From: Prinia subflava
Lineage: Eukaryota > Chordata > Aves > Passeriformes > Cisticolidae
Length of the DNA stretch: 64,000 nucleotides
Assembly (NCBI RefSeq): GCF_021018805.1
Contig: NC_086283.1
Coordinates: 63,008,182 to 63,072,181 of the forward strand
Direction: 5' to 3'
The notes beneath the pieces are model-generated. The model searched no databases and was not told where the DNA came from. It saw only the letters and a list, made by a program, of their open reading frames with translations. This document shows, piece after piece, positions 34,611-47,810 of the stretch. Both the position numbers and the translations under genes were made by a program. Every line of letters starts with the position of its first letter. The stretch's first letter is position 1.

Positions 34611-37600
34611 TTTGAATAAATGGCATCAGGTTAATAAGAGAGAGAGTAATGCCCCTGTAGACACTTAAGTCCTTTTCAAAAGGGAGATCAAAAGTACACT
34701 CAGTTTCTTTATGCAACAAAAATGGAGAGGGGAAGAGACTGAATGAGCTTGGTGACTGGACACTGAAGTTTTCTATGCAGCAACAGGAAACATTGTGATG
34801 CTGTGGACAAACTTATTAGTCCATTCCTTCAGAATATAAAATTACTACATTTACCACTTGAAGGAAAGAATCCAGAATATTTGCATCTTGTCTCCTTTTC
34901 TTCTGCTCGCTTGCCTTCTCCAACACTTTCCGTATGTACAATGAAAAATTTGCAATATAATAATGATTTTTTTTTCTGGAATATGTAGCACCTGGTCAAA
35001 GGGAAATTCAAATTGTAGCTTCTCGGCATTTGATAATTTGTGACCAGGGAATGACCTGGGCATGGAGGGCCAGAAGGTTCACCTGCAGACAAGGTTGAAC
35101 TGCCTGGATGCAAGAATGACAGGACAGAAAGACTCTGTATACAAATAAAGTTTCTCTTGCCAACAAGGCATGTTGCAGTGTTGTCTTGTAACAATCGGTC
35201 AGGGACATGAGTGCTCAGAGGTCACCTTTGGGCAGCAGAGCCTGGCTGGGGAATGGTTCCAATGCCAGATATACATAAGGAATTTGCTCCTGTTACACCT
35301 CGTCAGATTCTGTGTTAAACTAGACTCTATCCAGTCATTGTGCACTCAGGCTTTTCTGTTTAAGCACAAATGTGTGCTGATTTCCTAGCAGTGGAATTCA
35401 AGATCTGTCTTTTTCTCTTTCACGTTTCCTTAAATATGGGCTTTTTTACTTGTTGAAAGTACACAATGGAAATCAAGGTAGCTACAAGCATACATGAGAA
35501 TTCATAATAAAACACAGAGAGGTTAAGAGACAGTCTAAATATTTATTTTCTGCATTTAGCTCATAAGGATTTGCAATATTGGATAGGTATTTTTGTTTGC
35601 TTTTTCTACTTTTTGATAGCAGACCAAAGTTATTAGATCTTGTAGATAACTGGAGAAGATTTAAAAGCTGGATTTTTCTGTGTAGCTGTCCTTTTGGAAG
35701 CTGTAGTTTCTTGTTAGTGGTCATAGGTTCTGATTTTTTCTGAGGCAATAAGAGAGGAAAGATTGACAAGCTGGTTTAATATACTTTCAGCTACCAATTT
35801 TCCAGGACCAAGAAATAGACAAGAAATTTGTAGAGGTTTAGGAACAGTGTTTTGAGGCTTCTTGAAGTAACAAATAATTTAAAAAAAATTTTTTTTTCTT
35901 TTTTTTTCTTCTTTAAACAGCTATTTTACTGTTTTAGAGAAGCTGGGTGAAAACCTAATGAGGACATTTTCATGTGGTGATGAGTCCAAGCACACTTTAT
36001 TTTCCAGTTCTTGATTACATAAATTGACTTAATGTAGGAACACAATATATAAATTTTATGACATCTTATGGTTAATTGTTTCCTATTACTCACTATTGTC
36101 TTCTGTTAATGGTTTTCCAACTTTGCATTCTGCATGAGGTGACATGAAAAGATAAGCAGTATTTTGGAACCATTTAAAAAGTTTATATTGAAGGTTTTGT
36201 GCCTTTTAAAAGGATCTGTTCTATAGAGAAAAGAATTCACATTCTTACAGTGCAAAGAGTGTGGAAATTGGTTACTCATAGAAGTATTTGGTTATTTACA
36301 GAAGCTGCATATTTGGAAGCAGCAGAAAAATATATTGCCAATAATTTGTACGAGCAGAAATATCTTATTCTGCCCTCAGAGAATTCAAATTATTAATGAC
36401 TTAATATTAAAAGTAAAATCTTACATTTAATGGCAGAAAAAGCATTACAGAAAATCAGAATTCTCTTAGGGAAGTAAACGTTTAGGTGATAAGAAGGTGT
36501 GTTCATGTTTGTAACAGTCTAATTGATGGTGATAATCTCATTGCATTTTTTGCTGGATGTGTCAGTTTAACATTTTATTGTGGGTTGGTGTGTTTGTGTG
36601 GTTTTTGTTTGTTTGTGAGTTTTTGGGGGGTTTGGGGATTTTGTTTGTTTTTTGTTTTTCTGTTTGTTTGTTTTGTTCTTGTGAAGCACTAATATAATTA
36701 TCTCCATTTTACATTTGGGGAAACTGATCTGAGAAAATGCCTTATGAATTTGGCAGTTTGTATGCTGAAGACTTCTGCACGGCTGTAGAGTGTCCTATTT
36801 CTCATATAGTAGAAAAGGTATAACCATGGTGAATCCTGCTAAAGCAACCATGTAGCCACAACCCTCTTTTTGTTTCTCTCTGAAGTACCTTTTGTTGAGT
36901 AATTACAGCTTGACAATGGCCTCTTCAGGGTAAAAAAAAGATTCCCAAGTTTTGGGAATCTCACCTTCATCACCTGCACCTCCATCAGCATGATCTTTAT
37001 TCCAAGAAGGGTTCCATACTGTCATTATGTTTTATTTCAGAAGTTTTTAATTTGGATCTAAGGTAATGATTACCAGAAAATTTTAAAAGACATCACGTGA
37101 TAGGAAAGGGGGAAAAAACCCCCACCCCAACAAATGATGGATAGCTAAAAGGCATAAGAAGTGGGGGAGCAGTAGTGAAAACAATTGTTATATATGGTAT
37201 TTCTGATCTGGAGAACAAGCAATAAAGTGCAGAGAGTTTTTCACTTCTTCATTATTTATTCAAACACAAAGTTAAGTCACTGCTCCTGTCTAATTTCTAT
37301 TGGGCAAAATGCCAGCCTCAGAAATGCAAGCCCTAAAACTGCATTGACTGCTTCCTTAATCAGAACGTTCATATGCAACATAGATATACAACATATACAG
37401 CAAATATGCAGCATATCAGGGTTCCAAAACTTGCAAGTAGGTGTACAGTTTAGTAAGTACCCTCCATATCTTTCATCATTCTTTTTCCTTTTGGATCAGT
37501 GAAAGGAAAACTTCACTCAATGCTGTTTTGAACAATGACCTGCCATTTGTAAAACACACCAGGTTAGAAATAGATATTGTATGCTAAACAAAGTGGATAT

Positions 37601-38500
37601 TAGGCAATTGCTAAGATAAAAGTTAGACTGAGACTCATGTACCAGTGCAAAATATATGGAGATTTAATAGGAAGATGATCTGACTCAGACATCAGTCTTG
37701 AAGGTAAAAAAAAATATTTTAGTGAAGGCACAAACAAACAAACAACCAACCAAACAGCCAAACAAACAACCAATTTCCTAGTATATAGAAAGAAAAGAAA
37801 TAAAAACAATGAGGAAATAGAACAGATTTTTTTCAGCATGTGTTTCCTTATACATGGAATCGAATTCAACAAAGCCATCAAATTATTTTTTAAAATACTG
37901 TTCTAAAGAAGTCTGTATGTCTCATATACACATTTTGTTCCCTTAACGTATTTTCATTTCTTGTTTATTACACCCTAATATCTGTGCCTAATGCTTATTT
38001 CAATGGGACTAAATCCTCTCTTGTTTTTGCTCTGTATTTCTGATCACTTCTTCAATTACTTCCTAGTGTGCTTTTTGTTCAGCAGTTACTGCATGTACAA
38101 AACTCCATGGGAAAAAAAACCTGGCAATAGTTAAGTCTGAGTATGTTCCTACTTGCAGATCTAACTTAGTAATAATCTGGAGGGTTTGGAGTTTTTTTCT
38201 AAAGAGCTGCAAGCCCAAACAACTTGTGCAGAACTTCTGATATTCTGATTTTAATTAACAAATTTTTTACATGTATCATTGGACGTCAGAGAACTTGTAT
38301 CAACGCTTAACAGCAGAATTTTTTGATTTGAGGTCCATGTGAAAGACATTAAGGATGAGCTATTTAAAAAAAGAAATAATGCAAGACAGCAAGGCAAGCA
38401 CAGTGAGACTGGGATTTGAAGACAAAATCTTACTGAAGAACCCCTATTTCAGGTTTAATTCAGATCTGCATCAGAATAGATAAAGGTGAAAGTGTGTGGG
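34611..38500. other. Unassigned sequence, simple repeats and a possible LTR scrap
   Basis: Mostly AT-rich and unremarkable. Near 34990-35170 a less AT-rich patch ends in ACAAATAAAGTTTCTCTTGC, an LTR-like polyadenylation region, but without clear edges. There is a T/G-rich (TTTG)n-like tract at 36586-36675 and an A/C-rich (AAAC/CCAA) tract at 37729-37775. No gene is recognised. Confidence 0.45.
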
Positions 38501-38778
38501 AAGGCAGATGGAGACACTGCAAGAGGTGATCTTGTCTCTGATATACTGCAGCTGTGTTAATTATCCAAGAGTGGGAACAGCCTTGCCCTCCATGCTATGG
38601 GTGCTATAAAAGAGTGGGTTATCTTGTCGGAGTCCAGGACATCCCTCTGGCCACCCTGGAGGGTTTGGAGACCAGATATGGGGATCTGAGATCTGTACAA
38701 GGGTGTCAGCCAGCCTCACACAGAGCCCAGGAGGATACTGCTTCTGATCCCTGTCCATGGGAGTGAATGCCCACATTG

Positions 38779-39232
38779 TATGAAGAATCACAAGCTGAGA
38801 GAATTCAAAATTAGTAGTAGTTAGTTTATCACAGAGTGTAAATATAGAATCTAGGATTTTTAGTGTGTGGGTTTGCAGAGGCAAGATGGAGGAATTGGGG
38901 AGTGGTCCTGTCCTTGTTCTTGTTCTCATCCCCCATTTTCTACTGAGCTGTTATTACAAGGATTAGTTTAGAGTAGAAATGACATGTTAACATAGGTAGT
39001 AAGTATTGGTAAAATTCTGGAAATAAAAAGTACGTTGTGGGAGGTGGTTGGACCAGAGAAATGGCACAAAAGGTCCAGGACCCTCTGATCTGCCCCAGTC
39101 TGCCATGTGTCCTGCTCTGCTGGAGATGCCTTGCAGAGCTGAGAAAGAACTAAGATAATGTACCCTGCCAGGGAGGCCTGGCAGAGCTGAGAAAGAACTG
39201 AGAGATAATGAAGAATAAACAACCTTGGAAAC
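38779..39232 (+). mobile_element. Candidate ERVK-like LTR with internal duplication
   Basis: The stretch begins TGTATGAAG and ends CTTGGAAACA. It has an AATAAAC signal at about 39212 and a partly repeated block (GCAGAGCTGAGAAAGAACT occurs near 39133 and again near 39181). I remember similar text from songbird ERVK LTRs, but I cannot confirm it here. Sequence to its right (39233-39493), continuing beyond the LTR at 39494, could be the internal region of the same element. No target duplication was found. Confidence 0.45.
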
Positions 39233-39488
39233 ATGCACTGGAGGACTCAGCTTGTCTTCTCTGGCTCTGGCATTAGACCTTTTGGCAAGGGAAGCTCGAA
39301 GGCCTTATTACCTCGGGGCACAGCAACCCCGAGGAGAATCTCAGGGAACAGCAACCCTGAGATTAGGTGGTTGGAGTCAGTTGGAGTCTGCTGGCTGTGC
39401 TGTGAGGATGCAGGGACAGGAGGTTTTGTGAGGGACAAAAAGGGTTGGGTGGCCATGCTAGGGACAGGAAGAAGCAAGCTGGAACTAC

Positions 39489-40238
39489 AGAAGTGTCTCG
39501 GGTTGCAATGCAAGACGTATTCTATTCCCATCTGTTGAAACCCATCGAAGAGGTGTTTTTCTTTGTCTCATGACTCTGAGGGGGAGGGGGCAGGTGTCTT
39601 TCTGTTAATGGGCCAGCTATTAAAACCAGGTGGGGCAATGTTCTATCTCTTCCCCAACCCATCCTCTGTCCAGGGATATCTTCTGGTAATGGGTCATAAA
39701 GGCTCATTGCATGACTGAAAATACTACATCATCCCATTGTGAGATGCCCCACCCAGTGAGAGGAATCAAGCCTTTAGAGATGTCCTGAGACTCAGAATAC
39801 CAGGACAGCTTGTTTTCCACTGGATTCCCAGAAGAAGACTGGACCCATCTCGCCAGTACCGGACCCTTCTATAGGATCATCTCTGCTCCAACAGAACCAC
39901 ATTTGTCACTCCAGGAGGACTTAATCGGTCTGTTACCAACACCCTGATCAACAGGGTGTCAGGTTGTGTTCTGACTCTGATAGTGTTTTTTGTCTTTGTT
40001 TTTGTTTTGTTGTGTTTTTGTGGGTTTTTTTGGGTTTTTTTGGTTGTTTTTTTTTTTCAATACTAAATTTTAAATATTCTTAGTCAAGAACTGTTATTCC
40101 TATTGCCATATCTTTGTCTGAAAGCCCCTAATTTCAAAATGATAACAATTCAGAGGGAGGGGGTTTACATTCTCCATTTCAAGGAAAGCTCTAGCTTTTC
40201 CATGGCAGACACCATTCTTTCCAAACTAAGACAAGAAG
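39489..40238 (+). mobile_element. Solo ERV LTR, 740 bp, with 5-bp target duplication
   Basis: The LTR body is 39494-40233, beginning TGTCTCGGG and ending CTAAGACA. The direct repeat AGAAG flanks it at 39489-39493 and 40234-40238. A 5-bp duplication suits ERVL-like and some other ERVs. Inside is a G/T-rich homopolymer section (39985-40059). This is the best-bounded copy of a family also seen at 1-347, 33980-34610 and 52635-53439. Confidence 0.85.
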
Positions 40239-41748
40239 GAAGACAGAAGAAGGAGAGGAGGCAGAGCTGTGTGGAGCTGCCCACGGAAGGCTATGGAGAA
40301 AAGGTGTGAAAGACTTTGAGATAAGAAAGTAATGATGCTTGAAGCCTTTCAAAGTTTTTATGAAGCACTCTGAGTGTCATGGCCGTCTCTACAACGACAA
40401 ATGTGGAACATTATATAACACTTAATCTTCACTGAAATAATTATCTCTTTCAATGAAGTATTTGCTAAGTGGTAGTTTTGCAGTGGATTATGACACCCTG
40501 TGTGGATAAAATAGATTTTACTTTTTCAGTCTGTTTTTTCTGTCCATTAATGAACAAGGCACAGAAAATATACTTTCTAGACTAATGTGATGTTCTCATA
40601 AATCTTTTAAGATTGATATAATCTGAGATAAAGAACAAAGGAATTGGTTTTGTTCTTTTCAACTATTATGTTGATCCAAGCAGACTATTTCAACCTTTCT
40701 TCCCACATCTCATTTTATTTGCCTATTTTTTTTCCCCAGGTGTCAAGTAACCAACATACCAGATATATTACACACCTAAATGAGTGGACTAATGGAATGG
40801 TGTTTGAAAGGGCAGATGTATTTCACACAGAGACTCTGTACTATTATTCACAAGACTATGAGTTATGCTCTGATTTTTTTTTTAATTTTTTTTTTTTATT
40901 ATTTTTGGTAAAGAAAATTGTTTATTTATTTCCATGCTGCTACAAAGAAAGAAACTGGTTCTAAATGTCAGTGTACTGTAGTGTGAAGCAATTAACTGAG
41001 TTATATGTTCCTTTCATTCAGGATAATTTTCTATTAATTTTACTAACTCCTAGACACAATACAATGTAAACATGCTCGTGAGAACCTCAGCCAGGAGTAG
41101 CAGAAAATAACACCCTCATAATAATAAACAGAAGTCTGGATGGAGAAGGTGGCTCAAGAGACAGTAAAACTGTATGGTGAATGTGTGACTGTAAGAGGGA
41201 CTGAGCCTGAAATATGGATTTATTTATGTACTGGGTGGATGTTTTCTCTGTGAAAATTCCTAAGTTTTGCAGTTCCATGCTCTCAAAACAATTTCAATTT
41301 TACTCTAGTTACTGCAAAGGTCTCCTATTGCCTTTGATTGGGCAGGTACTAAATTCTCTTTTTACGGTTATTTTTTCTTTTCGCCTCAGATCTCTCTCCT
41401 TCCACTGAATACAGTTTATGCTCTAGGATACCAATTATCTCCCAGTGCAATGTCTTATCCACCTGCCTAAAGTTAATTCTGGCTTTGAATACCCATAACA
41501 TGACACTGAAGTTAGGTAAAAAGTATAAGTAACAGCCATATAATCACCAAATTTAGTGAGGTGAGGTTTTTTTTTTTTTTTTTCATCTATAACTGAAAAC
41601 AAACAGGAAGATTTTGAGTCCTCAAAGTCAAAACAAAACAACTCTCTTGTTTCCTTCATATCCCTCTGACAGCATCCTGTACTTGTAATGGTGTGAATTA
41701 TGTCTGTAGACTTAGATCAATATTTTTCATGATTTTAAAGGCCTTCAA
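40239..41748. other. AT-rich DNA with poly-T tracts
   Basis: No gene or element recognised. Long T runs lie at 40878-40900 and 41567-41583. The short frames are low-complexity or random. Confidence 0.55.
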
Positions 41749-42175
41749 TGTTATCAATGTAACCTTTAGAAGCAGACATTCTTTATTCAGCTGGAAGTGC
41801 AGGGGGATAGTTCCTCCCAAAGACATGCATCCTGAGTAGAGGAGAGTTTCTGTTTATGTACTGAATTTTGCATATATATCCGTTGATTGTCCCAGATTAA
41901 ATATACATGTGATAATCATTTCCCAAAAATCATTAACATATTTCCCTTCCCCTTTACATGTGTTCTTCTGTCCTGGAGGTCTCTCTGGTGGTCCCTGATA
42001 GTTGTGGGCCCCAATGTTCCAGGTGATCTGAGTTGGCAGGACTGCGTTGAGGCTGGTGAACTTCCAGTTCTCCTTCTTAAACAACGGGCATTTTGAACTT
42101 TCCATAGGCCACTAGTTTTGGAGAACAAGCATTCTGTTAGCTCACCAGGTGTAGGCAATTTATTATCTGATAACA
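41749..42175 (-). mobile_element. Candidate solo LTR, minus strand
   Basis: On the minus strand the text starts TGTTATCAG (42175). It contains a moderately GC-rich middle and, near its end, TCCAGCTGAATAAAGAATG with a polyadenylation signal, followed by GGTTACA close to 41758. TG/CA ends and AATAAA placement suggest an LTR. The 83-codon minus frame inside it has no known domain. No target duplication was found, so both edges are tentative. Confidence 0.45.
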
Positions 42176-43115
42176 TGAAAATGTATATTTAATTTGGCTT
42201 TTATTTCTAGAAGTACTGAAGGTGATCCAACTACTCTGCAACAAGACAGAAAAGCAAAATTCCCAGGACAAATGCCATAGTATCTAGTGGGAAGTGTCTC
42301 TTATGCTTACCTCAGTGTTATTCCTGAATTGTGGACCCAGAACTGGACACAGAACTCAAGCTGGTGCCTTCACCAGCTGGAACTACCACAGGGAAAAAAC
42401 AAAATTCTGCTGATGGTACCAGTTCATAAGCCACTTATTGATAGCATGGGTTTTCCTGTTCATTTTGTCATTCATCCCTGCACTGAGGAACTGAGCAGAA
42501 CAACACCTGTGCTCTTGTCCCATCAATGAACCTCAAGCCATCACAAGAAGATGATGATACGTTGTTTGAAAAAACAACACAGGCAGCTAGTGCATCTTAT
42601 GCTGTGCACTGAGGAACTGAAGTAAAATTTGATGGATAACTAAAAATTCAAAAGCAGTTCTGTTCACAGTCGTCAAGTCAGGAGATGTTCTTACTTCTTT
42701 TAAAACATTTCCATTTAATATTGTGAGATATTTCTACTCAACTTTTGACTATACTCAATTTTTGGTTCTATATATTGTGTGGAGTTAATTAAAAATGTTG
42801 TCTTTCTCAAGACTGATCTTTTATTTTAAGTTCATCAGTCTTTTTTTTTTTTTTTTTTCTTTGAGTAAACAATTCTAGTTACTTTCAGTTTTGTAAATAA
42901 AGCCCTAAACAAGATACTGAATTTTATTTTCCTTTTGGACAAAGGAACAGATTAGAAATGCAATTCCACTAGGGATTGGGAAGTGATACATTTCCGTGCA
43001 AAAAACTTCTGGATGTTTTTTGTCCTATAGTTTCATTAAATGTAGTTGCTTCTGATACTTTCTGCTTCTGATGTAGTTGCTTCTGATTTGCGATGCAACC
43101 CTGTGTTTTCTAGGA
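42176..43115. other. Unassigned sequence with a possible old CR1 scrap
   Basis: At 42320-42500 the text (TGTGGACCCAGAACTGGACA and following) resembles reverse-complement CR1, but it is too degraded for a firm call. A poly-T run lies at 42841-42859. No coding gene is seen. Confidence 0.35.
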
Positions 43116-43747
43116 TGACATTGTCATGGTTTAACCCCACCTGGCAATTAAGAAGTATGCAGCTGCTCCCTCCTTCCCCCCACAGTGGAAAGGGAAGGAG
43201 AATTAGAGAAAAATAAAATGTGTGAGTTAAGACCAATTTAGTAATTGAAATACTGTTAAAAGAAACTTCAAACCACCCACTAAACCCCTAATAATGAAGA
43301 GGGAGATAACAAAGACAGGAATAAAGTCTAAGAAAGACAAGTGGTGCAAAATACAATTGATCACCACCTGCTGACAAAGCAACAATCAGTCCCTCCTGGC
43401 CAGCTCTCTCCAGTTTATATACTGGGCATGATATTCTATGGTTTGGAATATCCCTTTGGCTAGTTCAGGTCCCATGTTCTAAATGTGCTCCCTACCAACT
43501 TCTGGTGCATCTGTCCACTGGCAGAGCAGGAGACACTGGACAGTCCTTAGTGTAAGCAGTGCTCAGCAACAGCCAAACCGTTAAGTGTGTTATCAACATT
43601 ATTCTCACACTGAATCCAAAACAGGGCACCATGCCTACTACTAGGAAGAAAATGAACTTTATCCCTGCCAAAACCAGGAAAGGTACATTTAATTGGCCTT
43701 TGTTTGTTTGGTTGGTTTTTAACTGAGGATAGCCTCAAAACATGACA
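43116..43747 (-). mobile_element. ERVL-like solo LTR, minus strand, with 5-bp flanking repeat
   Basis: The LTR is 43121-43742. On the minus strand it begins TGTTTTGAGG and ends GGGGTTAAACCATGACAA, the characteristic end of a common bird ERVL LTR. It contains AAAGGGATATTCCAAACCAT followed by AGTATATAAACTGG (TATA region). The direct repeat TGACA lies on both sides (43116-43120, 43743-43747). The end base is off by one from a strict CA end, so the duplication is probable and not certain. Confidence 0.8.
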
Positions 43748-45195
43748 ATTTGAAGGAAATATTTTTCATCTGTAATCAAGGTTGATAATAGTTTAGAGGA
43801 TTGGATAAGATTTTGTAAGTCTGTGGGCTCTTCTAGGTACCAGACAGCAAACAAAAAAGCTAGATATGTTATGATAAGTACGGACAACATGGATTATTAG
43901 AAGAAAGGAAACCTATTAAAATGTGTGGGCCTGTGCGCTGTCATGTCATTAGATGAAGTTGTTATCATTATCCAATCCTGTCAACATTGCCAGGTCTTGT
44001 TTCTGTCCTTAGAAACATACTTCATCTTATGATAAAAACAGACCTTCTCGAACAGCCAACACTGTTTCCCTGAGCTGTACCCTACAGTTAAATCCATGAT
44101 TGGTCACTTATAGGATGACACTGTAATAGACCTTGATCTGTGAAGGAAAACCATTCTTGTAGTCTTAGTTACTACCTCAACTCACTTTACAGCTGATGTA
44201 GAAAAAATGCTGCTATGAGAGTAATCTGACCTACTGTGAACACTGAGTGGGATGAAACGTGCCTTAAAGGTGCTATTTACTTTCTGCAGGCTACAAGAGT
44301 CTTCACAACTGGTCAACATGCAGACTTGTTTTACTGAGATGCCCTTCTGAAAGAGTGGTCCCAGGGATGCTGGTAGGCATAGCTTCAGTGAGCAAGAGCT
44401 TTGTGTTGAGGACTGTCAATTTATCTTATTTACCAAGCAGAGTTTTGAATTTAAATTAATTAACAAGTGATCTTCACCGGCAAGTCCTGACAATGCAAGT
44501 GTATCTCTATATGAGCAGGAACACCATCATATTTTGTCAATTTTCCTAGTGTACATTGCAAATTTGTCAACATTATCCTTTTGAACAGATATTTTTTTTG
44601 CTGTAGAAGTGGCTGCAAAACATGACCTGGCAGACAACCCCAGAACTATGGCTGAAGTGAAAGAAAATGAAACTGGAATACAAAGGCTGCTGTATTTTTA
44701 CAAATCCTGATTGTATTCATGCAAGACTTCTGAAAGTATTTCTATAGCGGGTGTCATTCGCTCATGTTAGAGCCAGAAGGAAGCAAAGAGGGAACAATGA
44801 AGTCTGCTAGGTAAACAGTGGACTCCAGAAAACAGAATATCTTTTCTTAGGTTGCTGCATGTGGAGAAACTTGGTGGCTGTTGGAGTCAGTGCTGTCACA
44901 GCTGATGGCAGTAGAATGTCACCACTTGGAAGTGTTCTGATGCTCTCTGCAATCTTGTACCACCTGTGTCAACAGGTAAAAATAACCATTGTATAAACCC
45001 TAGACTTCATAAAAATATCATTCATTTGTTTGTGAGTGATATCAAAGGCCAGTTTCAGGAAGGATGGTAGGCACTGAAGTTGAGGATGGAATTAGAATAT
45101 TTTGGCATTTAGAAGATATAAACAAAAATGTACCTGAGAAAAAAGTAAAATTATTTCTAAAGTTGGTTAGTGGAAAAGTACCACTTTTTTTTTTT

Positions 45196-45227
<32 letters not shown>

Positions 45228-45739
45228 GTCTATATCAATTATGTTGTGGCTAAAAGTCAATTTAATAGTAATTATAGGTAAAATAATGGAGTTATTTTAG
45301 TTAAATTCAGAATCTTGTGTGAACTTTCTCCTACGTTATTGGAGCCTTAATGTATGAAATTACATTTTACTGTGTACTGTGTTCATTACATGTAAAGCTT
45401 CATTTTAGTGATGAATGACTTATACAAATTTGCAAAATAGGGTACTGAATATGAGGAAGACTTAGTTAAAAGAATATTATTTTAATTTTTTCTCAGAATT
45501 TTAAATTTTTTTTTTTCATTTTTGTTTGTCATTTAGTTATGAACAAAATAAATATTCTGAATTCTGGAAAAGAATCAGTTCACAAATCAGGATGTAGGCA
45601 AGACAAAGACATCTAATGTTTTCTTCACCTTTGACACTCGTGATGGGGCCTGGGATCCCAGAAGCCCTGTGCTGGGAGACTGTAGGTCTCAGGGAGGATG
45701 ATACACTCACAGCCAACACGGAATATGTTTGAGACTTGC
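43748..45739. other. AT-rich DNA, poly-T tract, no recognised gene
   Basis: The main oddity is a T-rich run at 45184-45228, which accounts for a lysine-rich minus frame there. No gene, LTR or LINE ends were recognised. Confidence 0.55.
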
Positions 45740-46230
45740 TACTGTATTTGGATGTACACAGACCTCTGGAGCTCAAAGGGATTGCTCCCAGGCTACTGAA
45801 AGAGATGACAGATGCCACCATGGACCTGTCTCCATTATTTTTCAACAGTCTGGTAGTCTGGAGAGATCTCTGTAGATGGTAAATTAACATGTGTTGTCAC
45901 AGCTTTCAAGAAGGGAAGAAGGAATCCCTTGTTAATTACAGGCCTATCAGTCCCACTTCAGTATCTAATAAAATTATGGAGAAGATTGCTCTGGAAATTA
46001 CTGAAGAGTACTTGAGAGACAATTCTGTCCCTGATCATAGCCATGATGAGTTCACAAGGGGAAAATCTTTCTTAAGTAGCTTGATTTCCTTTTAAGACAA
46101 GGCCAGCCATCTCGCGGACCAAAATATTTTAGTAGATGTGGGGTTTTTGCGAATTTCAGGAGGTTTTAATATTGTCTTTCACAGTGATCTTCTGGAAAAA
46201 ATGTTCAGAAAACAGCTAGTCCATAATACA
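45740..46230 (+). mobile_element. CR1 LINE fragment 1 (reverse transcriptase part)
   Basis: Plus-strand frames show CR1 RT text: KKESLVNYRPISPTSVSNKI (near 45907) and FTRGKSFLSSLISF (near 46053), then a decayed copy of the FLDFSKAFD block near 46138. It has stop codons and frame changes. It ends where a second copy of the same RT segment begins. Confidence 0.75.
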
Positions 46231-47526
46231 TTGGGTGACAACAGCCCTGTCAGTCTATCCTTGGTTCTTGGAAAAATTATGAAGATCGTGGTGGGTACTA
46301 CTGAGAGAACAACGCAAGAATCAGGCACAGTCAACTCAGGTTCACCAGGGGTACATTTTGTTTAACTATTTCGACATCCTTCTACATCAAGGTCACCTGC
46401 CACATGGATTAAGAGGGTGGTTGTAGTTTTTCTGGCTTTTGGGAAGGCTTTTGAGGCTGCCTCTCACAGCATCCTTCTGGATAAACTGTCTGACTGTGAA
46501 ATTACAAGGTCTGCCATTAGCTGGATGAAGAACTGATGGAAAGAAAGTGTTGGAGTGAATGAGACCACATGTGGTTGCTGACCTGTTGTAAGTGGTGCTC
46601 CTCAAGGCTTAATCCTAGGACTGGTTCTGTTCAATACTTTAATCAATGATGAGGATGCAGGAGCTGAGCACCCCAGTGGCAATTATAATGATGATAAAAA
46701 TCTGGAATGTGCTGTTGACTCTCTTGAGGTATGAGAGGCCTAGCAGAGAAATGGCGATAGATTGTAGCATTGGCAATCATCAGTGGCATGAAGTTTAATA
46801 AATCTAAGTGCCAGATTTTGCACCTGGGATGGGATGACCCTGGTGGTGTGTATATGATAGAGAACAAGCTGATGGAGAGCAGCACTACAGGAAGGGACCT
46901 GGGGGTCCTGGTCAATGGCAAGTTGGACATGAGCCAGCAGTGCCCTGGCATCCAGGAGGGCTTCTGTGTCCTGGGGGGCATCAGGCACAGCATCACAGCT
47001 GGGCAAGGGAGGGGATTGTCCTGCTCTGCTCTGCACTGGGGCAGCCTCACCTTGAGTGCTGGGGCAGGTTTAGATGACACAATACAAGAAAGATATTAAG
47101 CTCTTAGAGAGTATCCAAAGGAGGGCTGTGAGGATGGTGAAGGACCTTGAGGTGAAGCTGTGTGATGAGTGGCTGAGGTCACTTGCTCTGTTCAGCCTGG
47201 AGAAGAGGACATTGAGGGGAGACATCACTGCAGTTACAACTTCCTCATGAGAGGAAGAGGAGGGGCAGACACTGATATCTTCTCTGTGATGGCCAGTGAC
47301 AGGATCCAAGGGAATGGCATGAAGCTGGGTTGGGGAGGTTTAGGTTGGATGTCAGGAAAAAGCTTTTCACCCAGGAGTGGCTGGGCACTGGAACAGTTTG
47401 GACAATGCTCTTGGGCATATTCTCAGGTGTGATTCTTGAGGTATCCTGCGTAGAGGCAGGAGTTGCATTCAAAGATCCTGATGGATCCCTTCCCACTTAA
47501 CATATTCTGTGGTTATGTGATTCTGT
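46231..47526 (+). mobile_element. CR1 LINE fragment 2 (RT to 3' tail)
   Basis: The RT segment restarts (SPVSLSLVLGKIMK near 46240; FGKAFEAASHSILLDKLS near 46440), continues through the HMKFNKGKC-like block (KFNKSKCQILHLGWDDP near 46795) and TTGRDLGVLVNGKLDMSQQC, and ends in a CR1 tail containing ATTCTGTGGTTATGTGATTC at about 47503-47522. Several frame breaks show it is dead. Its head-to-tail placement behind fragment 1 indicates two separate insertions or a duplication. Confidence 0.8.
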
Positions 47527-47810
47527 ACTTAGGACAGAGTAAGTTGGACATAAGTATGAACTGGGAGAGGAGAGGCTGGAGATCAGCCCTGCAGAACAGG
47601 ATCTGGCATTGCTGGTTGGCAGCAGGCTCACTGTGAGCCAGCAGTGTGCCCAGGCAGCTGAGAGGGCAAACAGCATCCTGGGGGCGTCAAACACAGCACA
47701 GCCAGACAGTCAAAAGAGGTGGTGATCCTGCTGTATGTGGCATTGGTGCCACCTCACCTTGTGAGCTGTGTGCAGTACTGGACCCCATCATCCAAAAGGA
47801 TGTAATAAAT
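47527..47810 (+). mobile_element. CR1 LINE fragment 3
   Basis: Another CR1 piece on the same strand. The segment GAGGCTGGAGATCAGCCC and then CTCACTGTGAGCCAGCAGTG is the block ahead of the CR1 3' end (its protein form resembles SRLTVSQQCAQAA). It closely parallels the start of the fragment at 62190 and is truncated at both ends. Confidence 0.7.

Noticed and set aside
42320..42500. A second, older CR1 element
   Set aside because: Some words resemble reverse-complement CR1, but the stretch is too degraded for a firm call, so it is only noted.
45042..45260. A lysine-rich minus-strand frame
   Set aside because: It comes from the poly-T tract at 45184-45228.
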